A stretch of DNA of 64,000 nt from Polyodon spathula. Lineage: Eukaryota; Chordata; Actinopteri; Acipenseriformes; Polyodontidae. The DNA is taken from the NCBI RefSeq assembly GCF_017654505.1, contig NC_054534.1, positions 43,957,726-44,021,725 of the forward strand. The letters are read 5' to 3'. Of this stretch, positions 25,470-37,249 are shown piece after piece. The notes below the pieces were generated by a model. The model saw only the letters and a program-made list of their open reading frames with translations. It was not told where the DNA came from and ran no database searches. Every line of letters begins with the position of its first letter. Position 1 is the first letter of the stretch. A program made the position numbers and the translations under genes.

Positions 25470-25930
25470 TTACAGCTCTTAATTACTCACTTCTGCAATT
25501 GTTTGCACTTTATAAGAAGAGGTGTACATTTTTTGGAGGGTCAGTAATTGCCTAAGTGTAAGGCAAAATCCTTACATCACATTATAATGTTAATGCCAGC
25601 TTAGTATCCAGATCCTGCTCAATTCCATGCTCTTTGAATGCATTTCAATATAACTTTAATGGATTCATGATGGGAAAGTGCAAATTTGATAGCAGGTGCA
25701 GAACACCGGGTGAACACCATTCTTTACATAACATTTTTGTCAGTTTTGGAAAACTGCAAAACTGTATGTAATTTAATATGTTATCATTATTCAGCAGGTT
25801 TCATTTAACTTTATGAAGCAAAATGTGTTAATTCTGTTGGGTGATGCAAGCTTTTGGCCTTAGCTGTCCTATACTGTATTTTAAAGAGTAAGTAACGGGG
25901 TTATGAAAAATATAGTGTTACACATCCCCA
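25470..25930. other. intergenic, nothing recognised
   Basis: AT-rich single-copy-looking sequence between a LINE and a SINE-like repeat. Confidence 0.4.
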
Positions 25931-25941
25931 CCCGGAATTAT

Positions 25942-26180
25942 TATTATTATTATTTGTGTATTTAGCACACGCCTTTATTCAAGGTGACTTACAGAGACTA
26001 GGGTGTGTGAACTGTGCATCAGCTGCAGAGCCACTTACAACAACGTCTCATCTAAAAGACAGAGCACAAGGAGGTTAAATGACTTTCTCAAGGTCAAACA
26101 GTGAGTCAATGATTGAGCTGGGATTTGAACTGGGGACCTCTTGGTTACAAGGCCTTTTCTTTAACCCCAGGACCACCTCA
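25942..26180 (+). repeat. MIR/L2-tail-like SINE copy 1
   Basis: It shares with 40810-41015 an ordered series of blocks: CAAGGTGACTTACAGAGACTAG, GTGTGAACTGTGCATCAGCTG, GGTCAAACAGTGAGTCAATG, GGGATTTGAACTGGGGACCT and TTTCTTTAACCCCAGGACCA. The second half resembles the MIR/L2 3' consensus style (GTCACACAG...GATTTGAACC...CTTTAACCACT). It is a dispersed repeat; family name not assigned. Confidence 0.65.
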
Positions 26181-26514
26181 AATGTTGGTTATACAGTTAT
26201 AGGAGTTATATATATAGTTCAGAAAATATAGCATTATACATCCCCTCCACAGCTGCTACAACTATTCTAATAACTTACCTGTACTTTATCTTTTCAGTGT
26301 TAACATCCTGACAACTTTTTAGATATAACTTTAAATAATTTTATAAAACTCTTTTCAAAATGTGCACTCTAGTGGACAGACAGTGTAAGGATTATTGCTC
26401 ACATTGTCAAACAGGTAACATAGGTAACAACGATCTATGATGTGGTACAGAACAGAAAAGCCAGAGCACTTGTTATGCTTTGTTTGTTTTTTAAATCGCT
26501 CTTTCTGCAGTGAT

Positions 26515-26600
26515 TTAGAGCAGTGGTTTTCAACCTGTGGTACACGTATCATTACTGATATGCGACAGGCATTCCACTGGTACGCTCCGACAGCTTTTTT
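26515..26600. mobile_element. hAT-type short element end
   Basis: It begins AGCAGTGGTTTTCAACCTGTGGTAC, close to the common vertebrate hAT terminal inverted repeat (CAGTGGTTCTCAACC). The opposite end was not identified. Confidence 0.4.
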
Positions 26601-26765
26601 AGGATATGATTCCTCAAAAAACAATGCTCCCTCAGTCACACCATAGTAATGTATTAATCAGTTTGTAACACTGAATCCTAGAGAAATTAAAAAGAATGAT
26701 AAACAGCTCCAGAACGCAACTAAAATGGTTACAAATGCAAAAGCAATTAAAAAAACATTTTGACA

Positions 26766-27200
26766 GCTGTTTTTTAAGGGTTAGGCACAAAAATGCTGCA
26801 TCTCCCTTTAAGTGCCAATATTTACCAATGACATCAGTCTGTATAAAAACAAAAAACACATATCACATGTTTAAATAAACCGAAGTTTGAGAAGGATGGT
26901 AACAGTTTGATCGAATACAAATGCTTTTAAGTACAGAGAAGCTGCATTAACACCAGCAGATTATGGGAACCCCAGCTGCTTGCAGCTTTTTTAGGGGTTA
27001 GGCACAAAAATGCTGCACTCCCTTTAAGTGCCAATATTTACCAATGACATCAGTCTGTATAAAAACAAAAAACACATATCACATGTTTAAATAAACCGAA
27101 GTTTGAGAAGGATGGTAACAGTTTGATCGAATACAAATGCTTTTAAGTACAGAGAAGCTGCATTAACACCAGCAGATTATGGGAACCCCAGCTGCTTGCA
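26766..27200. repeat. two-copy tandem duplication, 217-bp period
   Basis: The sequence from about 26766 to 26983 repeats almost exactly from 26984 to 27200. GGTTAGGCACAAAAATGCTG occurs at about 26780 and again 217 bp later, and both copies end CCAGCTGCTTGCA. Only one or two differences are visible, so the duplication is recent. Confidence 0.9.
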
Positions 27201-27572
27201 AAAAGTTTTGATGCTGACCAAACCTGTGTGAGTACTGCTGTGTAAAAATGTAGCTTAAAATGAACAGCTGCATTTAAGAAATGTAGTACAAGAACAGCAA
27301 CAAATACAAATACACTTAAAGTTTGTCTATTGCACACGTGCCATTAAAAAATGCCCTGGAAACTTAAAGAAAATAATTAATGAAGGGCTGTATGCAGCAA
27401 AAAGTGCAAGAATGAAAAAATCAAGGAAGTGAAAAGGTTACCGTACCAAGCTGAAAAAAGTTATCTTTGTGAACTCCAAGAAAACTGCATTATCTTTCAC
27501 CAGTCAAATCGTAGAGCTTCAACGCGAGTGGATTTTTTTTGTCTGTTGCGTCTTTCATCCCAGATATAACAG
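27201..27572. other. intergenic, nothing recognised
   Basis: Single-copy-looking sequence without exon-like features. Confidence 0.35.
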
Positions 27573-28445
27573 ATTCAGTTCCCTTTCAATTTGAAGATGA
27601 CCACCAATGACATTATGTATGGGATATGCCTGCCCATTGGGTAGGTATCTCTAAGCTCTATATCAGAGCCCCTTCCTGGGATGACGAACTCGATCCTGCC
27701 CACCGAGGAATTAAAACCATCATAATGAGGAAGCCATTTCTCCTTTTCTTTCTCAAGATGGTATGGTAAGGACCTCTGTGTTCAGCTGAACATGTTGATA
27801 GAAAAGAGCTTCTTGAGTCGAATCAAGTTGATTGTATTTTGCTTGCATTCGTGCTGAAAGCTGGCTCGCCGCTTTCCCAGAATCAACAACTCTGAAAAAG
27901 ATAGAGCCCTTTGCCTTTCTGTCTTTCAGCGGCCTCCTCGCTTGCGTTGTAGGCCGCTCTTTGTTCTTGGTCTGTCGTGTGTGAGCAACTGCCTGTGCAG
28001 CCACCCTCGCGAGTGGTTGTCTAGTTCTTCTTGGGAGAGCACAGTTCCTCCACAGGGCTAGGCCTTGCCGCATTCCAGCTGTCGAGTGACCCTTCCAGCC
28101 ATGTGTTTCCTCCATGGTGCTAGGCCTTGCTGCATCCCTGCTGTCGAGTAGACCTTGCCGACATAGGCCCGTCCACCTTGGTGAGTCAGGCCTTGTAAAC
28201 AAACAGTGTGCTTTGCCTATTTATATATTTCTACTGTGTTTTTTATTGCTGTCTGCTTCAACTCGCCCGCTGCGGCTTCAGCCCTTGTGCCTCCCTGGTT
28301 TATGTTACGCGCTGACCAGGTGTGTGACCATGCGGTTAGGATAGACACCATTGCATCGCAACCCCACCTCCCCTCCCTCCCCCCCAGTGCTTTGGTACCA
28401 CGGTGCTCGCATAGCCCTAGGTACTTGGCATGAAGGGTACAAAAC
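27573..28445 (+). mobile_element. DIRS-like terminal and leader fragment
   Basis: It starts TTCAGTTCCCTTTCAATTTGAAGATGACC, resembling the ends of the DIRS-like elements at 49485 (GGTTCCCTGAAAGAGAAGATGACC) and 58998. The interior is GC- and CpG-rich compared with its surroundings. It has two imperfect tandem ~63-bp units (28043-28170, each with CTAGGCCTTGC then CTGTCGAGT). No RT or recombinase is left. It ends where a truncated Tc1 element begins. The open frames on both strands are judged non-genic. Confidence 0.45.
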
Positions 28446-28454
28446 CACTTCATA

Positions 28455-29590
28455 GACATTGAACATCCCTCGGAGCTCAGTGCAGTCCATAGTACAGAAG
28501 TGGGAAAAATACGAAACTACCACCATACTGCCTAGATCAGGCCGCCCCTCTAAACTTAGTTGCCAGACAAGAAGGACACTTCTTAGTGAAGCTACTATGA
28601 GGCCAACTGTGACTCTGAATGAGTTAGAGAAGTCAATGGCTGAGATGGACGATGATGTTCATGTATCAACAATCTCTAAGGCATTCCACAAAAAGGGCCT
28701 TTATGGGAGAGTGGCAAGGAAGAAGCCCTGGCTGAAAAAAAGAGTTCGCAAAAAGTCACCTAGAAGATACTGCAGTTATGTGGCAGAACATCTTGATGAG
28801 ACTAAAGTGGAACTTTTTGGCCTGAATGCTAAGCAGTATGTGTGGCGCAAATCAAACACTGCACACCAGCCAGATAACACCATCCCCACCGTAACGTATG
28901 GTGGTGGTAGCATCATGTTATGGGGATGCTTTTCAGCAGCAGGGACTGGCAATATTGTCAGGATTGATGGGAGGATGAATAGCGCACAATACAGAGAAAT
29001 CCTGGATAAAAACCTGCTCCCCTCTGCCAAAAAACTCAAACTGCAGAAGAAGTTTGTCTTTCAACAGGACAATGATCCAAAGCACACTGCTAGAGCAACA
29101 CTGGAGTGGCTTAAAATGAAGAAAATAGATGTCCTTGAGTGGCCTAGTCAGAGTCCTGACCTTAGTCCCATCGAAAATCTGTGGCAAGACCTCAAAATTG
29201 CTGTCCATCACCGTTCCCCATCTAACTTGACACAGCTTGAGCAATTTTTCAAGGAGGAATGGACAAATATTGCTCCATCATGGTGTGCAAAGTTAGTAGA
29301 GACTTATCCGAAAAGACTACTGGCTGTAATAGCTGCCAGAGGTGGTTCAACCAAGTATTGACCCAGGGGGATGAATACTTAAAAAATGATGGCATTTCAG
29401 TTTTTTAATTTTTATTATTTTATTCTTTACTATTTTCTTTCTTTTTTTTTTGGGGGGGGGGGGGGGGGGCTCTGAAGACGAATGTGTGACTCAAATAAAA
29501 ATTCCAATCTAATGCATCAAAATCCCAGGCTGTGAGACTCTTAAATGTGAAAAAAGGGATGGGGGCTGAATACTTTTTCAAAGCATTGTT
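28455..29590 (+). mobile_element. 5'-truncated Tc1-like transposon
   Basis: It holds a 300-residue transposase frame and a 3' end with GGGGGCTGAATACTTTTTCAAAGCA, the usual inner-to-outer terminal repeat of fish Tc1 elements. The left terminal repeat and the first ~40 transposase residues are absent. The junction to the DIRS-like fragment is near 28455. An interrupted poly-G tract (29452-29470) lies in the 3' non-coding part. Confidence 0.8.
28459..29361 (+). pseudogene. Tc1-like transposase, open but truncated
   Basis: The frame runs from a helix-turn-helix start ([18 protein letters not shown]) through the GRPSKLS linker to the DDE domain. The catalytic triad is visible: Asp in [11 protein letters not shown], Asp in [14 protein letters not shown], and Glu in [11 protein letters not shown], with the usual spacing between the last two. 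The protein lacks the first paired-type helices (complete relatives are about 340 residues). About 20 residues immediately before the first Asp (normally ...W..V.WSDE) are replaced by a short foreign-looking stretch (RYCSYVAEH), pointing to an internal deletion. The ATG is simply the first in frame. Probably inactive despite having no stop codon. Confidence 0.85.
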
Positions 29591-29599
29591 TTTTGAAAT

Positions 29600-30255
29600 G
29601 CACAAATGATAATTATTGTTGATAAAAAATATATTGTCAAAATACATTTTTAAAAATATAAGTATTTCACAATATGCATATATACATGTATTAAACTGTT
29701 ATAAAATCCTTAAAACACCATTAAGTGGCATGTTATACTTTGCACTGTAGATTTATAGTTTTTTTAGACAGTTAATAGTTTTTCAAACATACTGTACCCC
29801 TGTATATTTTTCAATATATTGCAATATATTTAATTTCCATAAGGGCTAAACAGGTTTTAATGATTTGGTGAAAGAGAAAACCACACTACATAATGATGCA
29901 CATCTGTACACATGTTTTACATTGAACTTAATATCTGAACCATGTATTTATACACAAGTGCTCGACACAAGGAAACATGGACAGAAATGTTTCATCCAGG
30001 GAACTTGGTTGATTAAGTCTTCTTTACAAGGGGACATGAAAGAAGGAAACAGAGCTCTCCATTATGAAACATAACGACAGATACTGATTGCTTTTTAATA
30101 AACCTCCTGGGGTACAACTGAAGCATGTTCTTAAGTAAAGCTATGATCTACTGTAGGACAGTCGTAATCTCAGAGCAGTTCACAGAGACAATCAGTGGTG
30201 TAGTTGAGGGTATACGCAGGTAAACGACATTTACCCACATTGAATTTGGGGAATA
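29600..30255. other. intergenic, nothing recognised
   Basis: AT-rich; no reading frame with family similarity. Confidence 0.35.
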
Positions 30256-30259
30256 TATA

Positions 30260-31050
30260 TCTTTTACGCACTTGTCATACAAGGGATTGAGACAGAAGCC
30301 CAATGAACCTTGGTTGTAAATCTCCCTCCCGACCTATGAGGGTACTAAGCGAGGGCAGAGTTCTTTGGATGGGCTGGCTTGACAGTTATTTCCCCGGGTC
30401 GGGAAGTCGGTCAGTCTGAAAAAAGGCGAGACTCTGTTACAAGAACATATTGACTTAGAAGGGAAACAATGTAGCAGCTGCAAATTGTAAAGGCAGCTGC
30501 ATTCGTTTACCAAGGGGTCATGCGTGATTATATATAAGGAGGACAGAGAACTATAATCTGTTCTTTTGCATTTGGTTGGTAGTGAGTAAAAGCCAGAAGT
30601 ACAGTAAAAGTGTATTGTTGCCAGAAATCATGAATGTTGTGTTTTTGTTTGTTTGTAATTGTCTCATTTTGTCTTGTACGTTAACAGACATTTAACACAG
30701 TTCCGAAGATGTTGCCAGGGGCCAGCACGAAACCGGACAACACTGCACCTGTGTCACAAATAAAACTGTATCTGCACCAATAGCACTAATTCACTCAATA
30801 TCAGACTTGTGTATGTGTTTTGTGTTTTGGGTGGGTGTATAATAAAAACAAGATTATTATTTGCGGGGCAACACAGGGATTATAAATTAATTAATACACG
30901 CTGCTGTATTACTCACCTCCATTATTATTTACTGTTTGTTTTGCCGTTAAAAATAAATAAAACAAACCTTTTCACCTGGCTTACAATTGTCTGTCTGTTC
31001 TTTAATCACCTGCACTTGCACACTATCAACCACTTTGCCAAACACCCATA
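30260..31050 (+). repeat. LTR-like dispersed repeat
   Basis: It has GC- and CpG-richer sequence (CCCTCCCGACCTATGAGGG, GCGAGGGCAGAGTTCTTTGG), then a purine stretch (GAAGGGAAACAA) before TGTAGCAGCTGC at about 30470. A TATA-like GATTATATATAAGG follows at about 30527, with AATAAA at 30763 and 30949, and the end region reads CCACTTTGCCAAACA. This order fits the end of an LTR element with its 3' LTR. No target duplication was found and the borders are approximate. It resembles a repeat I associate with sturgeon genomes, from memory only. Confidence 0.4.
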
Positions 31051-33047
31051 AGCAAAAAATCAATTTACTGATATTACACACCTAAATGTAGATTTCATTT
31101 ATCTAAGCTAGGGAGGTATGCTTAAAATGTGGTCATTCCTCAAGGATTTTTTACAGACTTTTTTTTTTTAACATGCAACACAAAAGAAAAATTATTTAGA
31201 TGTTGTTTTTATTGCTGTTGGGTTACAGTAAGCTGCAGGCTGGTAATAATAGTAATTATTTATAACTGAAAAATGTAGGTGGGAAGCCAAACCTTTTATC
31301 ATAGCAGATTTTTTTAATAAATCAGTTGTTTTTCACATAAACAATTGTTCTTCCTCTCTTTTCTTCCCACTCTTTCTAGAAATATATGTGAAATGCATTC
31401 ATAATTGAAACAAGTTTTATGTTAAATTCCATGTGGATGTCAAACGGGTCCCTTCCTGTAATTCCACCAGGACCTGGATGAATGTAGGCTTGCGAGCACA
31501 TCTTATTAAAGGGGTAATAACCAAGACTTTCAAAACCCTTCTCTTACCATTTTGCTGAACTTTAGATAAAGCTAATATCCTACTATTGGGTTGACTCTGT
31601 AAGTCATGGTTTATTAATGAATTGAATATTTGAAGTCTTGTCCCAGCTTAATAGTTTAAACAAATGAGGACAGTTTAATTAAGTTTATGTCAGATCTTTC
31701 TGTCTACCAGTGATTTTCTGAAATTTAAACAATTACTTGTATGTAATTTACTCAACCATTCAAAATTAATGGCTTTGTTCCATTTGCCTTTCAGTTTTTT
31801 TACATTTTATCTGAAACTCATTTTACCACTGAAAACATTGAGAAATGCTTTGTCAAAATGTCAAAAAGAATTTACTCAGTTATTTTTAGCCTTATTATGT
31901 TTCACTGACACTGATCCTCCCTGGCTCCCTTTCAAGTAGTACCGGACCAAACAACTAAGGAACAACTTGAAATGGACATTCATCAGATATTTAATTTTAG
32001 ATATATAGGCGACTCTTTTGAAAGTTTTAATCACACATCATGAGTCATAAATCAACTGGGCAACACATTTCTCAGCATGTACGCTGGAGTGTTCGACAGG
32101 ACAAAATAAATGTAATCTAAGGATCGCAGGGTATCCAGATCACGCTCTCTCCTGCAACAACGCTGGTTCCCACAATACACCACTCATTTCAATCAGAGAC
32201 AGCATTGTTGCGGAAGGGAGCATGAACAGGATGCACTGCAATGTTTAAAAGAACATTTATTTCCCCAAGTAAAAGTTGAAAAAAATATAATTCCCTCGTT
32301 CATGTGTGAATATCAAAATATAAATACCATCAGTAATATGTTAAAAAAAAAAAAAATGACTGCAATCTGGACAACACAGAATACATTAACGGTGATGTGT
32401 TTCCTGTAAACACTGCAGGGGATTCTGTAACTCTTTGAATCTGCCTTTATTTTCCACCTCAAAAACAAAGAAAAATGAAAACCTTTTGAAACTGCACAAT
32501 TTTAATATCGACCCACGGACTCTGCGATCACTAAGTGCGTTAATTAAATGCTTTCATACATCAAGGTTAAGGAGCCACAGGGTGATAGTACAGTCAAATC
32601 ACCTTTACCCTTTACTTCCCAAATGAATAAAACAAATTATAAAAGCTTGACTCAAACCGTTCATTCAGCTTTCACGTACACTAGGTCACAAATGCTTAAA
32701 GTAAAAGTAGATGCTTTTCTGGAAAAACTAGAGTGATTTGACATAATTACACATAAAGGTAAGTAGCCCTTGACACATGATGTCATATGATTTATGAGAG
32801 ATTGTGAAAAGAAAGGGGACATCACCCACAACAATAACATTCAGCAGTATTCCCAGGGAAAGTTCCTGGCGCGTTGCCTTTTGCCTATGACATCAATTAC
32901 TGGCACCCTGTGAGAGCAGTGCTGTACTTATGTAGAGTATCAGTTGCTTAGTATATCAAGCACTGTTTACTCACATTAGCGTTATCTTAGTATCCCTCTA
33001 AATTGGCACAAGCAGTGCCCTTGCTCTTTAATTTAGGAGAAAGTGCC

Positions 33048-33099
<52 letters not shown>

Positions 33100-34155
33100 G
33101 CGGTAGTAGCAGTTGTAGTATTAGTAGTATCATTATATCACAGTTTTGTATTGTGGTAACAAATACATGCTTACCTGTATATAGCTTTTTTTTATTATCA
33201 TTATTCTGATATCTTGTGGTGATGACAGGAAGGACTTTATATCAGAATTTGAATTCATTTCCAGATAAATAATTTCACGTGTGACGTACAGTGTACAATA
33301 CACTCTACCAGTATATTACTCTTTTTTCTTTCATAACAAGGGATCAGCATATTTCACATGAATTCAATGGATATGTTGACACATAAGGTTAATGTTAGTT
33401 TTAGGTAAATCAATGTAAATCACCTGGAGATACAGTAAAAACCAGTCTTTATAAAGACCCCAGAGTGGGTGATATAAGCATATTTGCATTATATGTATAT
33501 AAATTAGATTTTAAGGATGAAGATGCCTTCTTGAGGCTACGTAAGTAATTGATTAAATCTATTTATCAAGCAGTGATACATCTTAATATATCTTTCACTA
33601 GCTTCATTGAGTCTATATATATATATATATAAACTGGTTTCCAGTGTCATGTATTGTTGGTTGTGTTTTTAGGAACTCTTTTTAACACCCAGCTTTGTGT
33701 ACTGAAGCAACATGTTCCTGTATGCATTCTGGATTGCAGTTGCATAATGATTTGTGCATGTGTCAATGAGGTATGTGCTATGTACCCTATAAGTGATCAA
33801 GCTTACACATGGCCTGGTACTTGTAGGGACAAAAATAGATTTGTTTTTAGTCATGGCTGTACTTTTTAAAATAGCAAATTCAACATTTCAATGCAAATTA
33901 TGCAGTAACCATGGATGCTATATTTGAGAAAAGGCTGAAATGCTGATCACAGAGACTTGACAAGAACAATTAGCTGTTATGCAACACAGTTATTCGATTC
34001 TAATTGTCTTTCATCGGATCCAGAACGTTAAATGAGTCCTTCACTAAATTTAGAAGACATATACAGAAAGACCAAATAAATAATTGATGACAATTTGAAA
34101 GAGAGTTATGAGGTAGCATTAATAAGTGGAGTTGGTCCATGTAGAAAAACATCAT
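31051..34155. other. intergenic, microsatellites only
   Basis: Contains an (ATT)n repeat (33050-33098) and a TA tract (33614-33631). Otherwise AT-rich sequence without recognised genes or element ends. Confidence 0.4.
33050..33098. repeat. (ATT)n microsatellite
   Basis: About 16 uninterrupted ATT units. Confidence 0.95.
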
Positions 34156-34160
34156 AGCTC

Positions 34161-34177
34161 CAATATATATATATATA

Positions 34178-34273
<96 letters not shown>
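34161..34273. repeat. compound (TA)n(GT)n(TA)n microsatellite
   Basis: A TA tract, then about 20 GT units (34180-34221), then a second, longer TA tract to 34273. Confidence 0.95.
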
Positions 34274-34275
<2 letters not shown>

Positions 34276-34469
34276 TATGTTATTTTTTGCTCTAAAGAAC
34301 CAACTTACCAACGTTTTGTTATGTTTAACAAACCTTTGTCAAGAGAAAGTGTGTTTGTAAACAATAGTAGTGGTATGAATAGGCTTTTTTATGTCACGGT
34401 AACCACAAGCACTTATTTCTATTTAAATCTGTGTTTGTAATGTAATTTACTACATCGTTAATGATGTAA

Positions 34470-34790
34470 TGATCCACAATTCATTTCTATTTAAACCTTC
34501 AGGCATCGTGGTATCAAGTCTATTTATCCATTTACTCTTTCTTTATTATCTTTGTATTGTACATTATTTAATTGTATTTCTTCTAAAACTACAAAATGTT
34601 CCAACTGTTGATATTGTTTCATTAACTTTTTTTTATTTTTTATGTTTGATAGGTGATTCTGTATTATTCTTTTTAATGCCATACCTGTCTCTCCTAAAGA
34701 TTTTATTTTGTAAATTTTTTGGCAAAATATACCATAAAACAAGGTTGCTAGTTTTGCACATCTATTTTCTCTATTCTTGATTACACTTTT
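34470..34790 (-). pseudogene. Penelope-like element, GIY-YIG endonuclease fragment, copy A
   Basis: On the minus strand the sequence encodes ENRCAKLATLFYGIFCQ, then GETGMALKRIIQNHLSNIKNK, and, after an in-frame stop, RLDTTMPEGLNRNELW. The GET...R...HL.N.KNK block followed by a C-terminal WI..L.T..P.GLN motif is the pattern of the Penelope-like GIY-YIG endonuclease and its C-terminal tail. It is degenerate, and the YIG residues themselves are altered. The reverse transcriptase is not present. Confidence 0.6.
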
Positions 34791-34965
34791 ATCTTTACAA
34801 ATATATTTGCATACTTTAGAACCTGTAAGAGCACATGTAATGTCCTTTAATGTGTCTATGATCCGTTTGTGTTTTTACTGCAGAACAAAATGTCAGCTAC
34901 TGCCACTTTTGAAAATATGTTTTCCATTTTTTTATTCAGTATACGTAAATGCTTCCAAACTATGT

Positions 34966-35170
34966 AATCAAGAATAGAGAAAATAGATGTGCAAAACTAG
35001 CAACCTTGTTTTATGGTATATTTTGCCAACAAATTTTCAAAATAAAATCTGTAGGAGAGACAGGTATGGCATTAAAAAGAATAATACAGAATCACCTATC
35101 AAACAGAAAAAATAAAAAAATTAATGAAACAATATCAACAATTGGAACATTTTGTGTCATCTATTTTGTA
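34966..35170 (+). pseudogene. Penelope-like element, GIY-YIG endonuclease fragment, copy B (inverted)
   Basis: On the + strand it encodes the same segment as copy A (ENRCAKLATLFYGIFCQ, VGETGMALKRIIQNHLSN), with only a few differences, so the two form a long inverted repeat around a ~175-bp centre. Similarity ends at about 35158, before the C-terminal GLN motif seen in copy A. Confidence 0.6.
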
Positions 35171-35275
35171 ACATGCCCCTCGGGATCTCACATATATCAT
35201 GACATAAAATTGTTGTTGTGCAATACCCACTTTCAACTTTTCACCTTGGAAAAGAGAGCAGCAGAAAATGTTTAG

Positions 35276-36479
35276 TACATTACTATATATCCAAGCCATA
35301 CAGTAACAAAAGAATGCCCTTTATTTGTTGAATAAAATAAAATTAAACATTTTTTTTTTTCTGTATAATATTTATTTAAAGGGAAAACAAGCTGCTCATC
35401 GACAAGGAATTTACATGAGGGGTGTCAGCTGTCTTTCTCCATGCACTGTGAAACAGCTGAGATTGCATAACCAATGCTCTGTAAGAAAGATTTAGAACAG
35501 AGTTACACAAGTTGATGTTGTCTGGAAAATGTTATCCAGATCATCCCGCTGTAACTGGTTTATTCTACATATTGCTGGTAGTGTACCAGCACTCTGTGAG
35601 ATAGCTGTTGTACTTAGTATAATTTGTTAAGTATTTCAAGCTCTGTTTTTGACCTCACCTTTGGCTTGGGGCGCATAACGCCAGTTGCAGTCAACTCCCA
35701 CACAGTAGAGCCTTCATCAACAGGCAGTATCACTTGAGTTGTCTCTATTTCTTTCATGTGTGAAACGTCTTAACAAAGGGGAACATTTTAATGTGTGGTG
35801 TGGATAGTCAATGGGATGTGACTGCCTGATTTAACAGAGAACATCCTAATCGGCACAATAGATAATATTGCCTATGATGTCTGACATGGGTATTTCTGTA
35901 GTGGAGGGAATTTAAAAGGAAATTCAACATTATCTCTTTGCAGTTTCAAAAACATTCACTCTCCTTTGCTACAGTTTGCTATGCTTTCTTCATAACATTC
36001 TGCTGTCAGATTTTTTATGAAGATGGACCTCTGGTTATTCCACAAGACATGTATGTGTTCTTTCACAGATAGATTCCTATTGGCCTGTCTGAGTTTAGAC
36101 AAATTATTCTCAAAGAAACAGTTTTCTCAAATGGACACCTACGCCAATTTTCAGCACAATTGGATGGCTCTAGATGCATACTGTAATAAGCTTCTGTAAA
36201 ATATCCCTTTTGATAAAAAGTGTCATGAAAAGATTGCGCCATTTCTCGTCATGGGTAATCCTTCTAGGTACTGCTGGGAGTGAAGCCGATAACAATTTCT
36301 TAGCTTTACTCAGCACTTGGTTAATTCCAACAAAGGTCTACACTTGTATGCTTGAGACTCTATTGGTTCTCAGATGAGGCTGCATTTGAGTTCATCACCA
36401 TACCCAGTAATATAACATAGTTAGTGAAAATCTACTTTGTGAACTTGCAATTCAGTTTTTTTTTTTCAACTCCAGTTTA
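35276..36479. other. intergenic, nothing recognised
   Basis: AT-rich; short frames without supported similarity. Confidence 0.35.
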
Positions 36480-37245
36480 CCACTACTTGTCAGTTTCTCA
36501 AGGTCGGAATCATGAAAAGTTGCACCATTTCTCCACTGGCCTTCACCTCGGCAATGGAAGTCATTATTAGAGCCTCAAAATGGGTAGTGGGAGGAGAAAG
36601 GCTGGCTTCTGGCATGTGGCTGCCACTACTTACGAGCATGCATTGACGACATGACCACCATGACAACTGTAGATAGCACCCGTAGTGAGAACTGGGATAA
36701 AGTGGGCAGCAAAGGAGGTGGAAGATACATATCTGTGATATCATGTGGCAAGTTGGTAGTTACTAAATTCAAAAACAGGAGGAGAGGATGTGTGTCAGGG
36801 CGGTGTTCTAGGTTCAGCAAGGAGAATGAATGAGATGAGAGAACGTGGAATCAGGTCCATATATGGTGTTCTTCCATCACCGCAGAACCTGAATGTGTGG
36901 GTAGGAGAGAACCATGCATGTTCTTTGTGTTAATCACCTTCTACTCTGAAGCACGTTCTTACAGGATGTAAGGAGACCCTGATCCTCGGATCGCTTCACT
37001 TGGTGTCATGACCAGGTACTGCGATGATTGGCATTAGCACTGGAAGAATGTCAAAATAAGATTAGCAGCTTGCTGACAATATAATCAATAGCTGCACACA
37101 GAGAACAACATTCCTCCATCCAGGAGAGCAACCAACTGGAAAGGTTATTAGAACTAAAATTCACCTGGGACAATTGAAGACTGCTAGAGATTGGAGATTG
37201 CAGGCAGATGCTAACAGTGCCATGGGAGGATTCCTGTAGTGTCTA
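36480..37245 (+). mobile_element. restriction-like-endonuclease LINE, heavily deleted copy 2
   Basis: It resembles copy 1 in blocks: the RT segment before and including the active site (read here as CIDD, so the Tyr codon has become Cys, near 36637-36648), then a jump to the zinc-knuckle region (about 36890-37060), then the CATCCAGGAGAGCAACCA block (about 37117) and the tail GTGCCATGGGAGGATTCC near 37217. Most of the RT thumb and the endonuclease core are deleted. Inactive. Confidence 0.7.
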
Positions 37246-37249
37246 CATA

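Noticed and set aside
27753..28460. Overlapping open frames on both strands (up to 149 codons)
   Set aside because: They arise from GC-rich, stop-poor leader sequence of a DIRS-like fragment with tandem units; no recognisable domain.
31051..34155. An additional gene between zfand5 and gda
   Set aside because: No exon with splice sites and family similarity was found; the human interval also lacks a coding gene.
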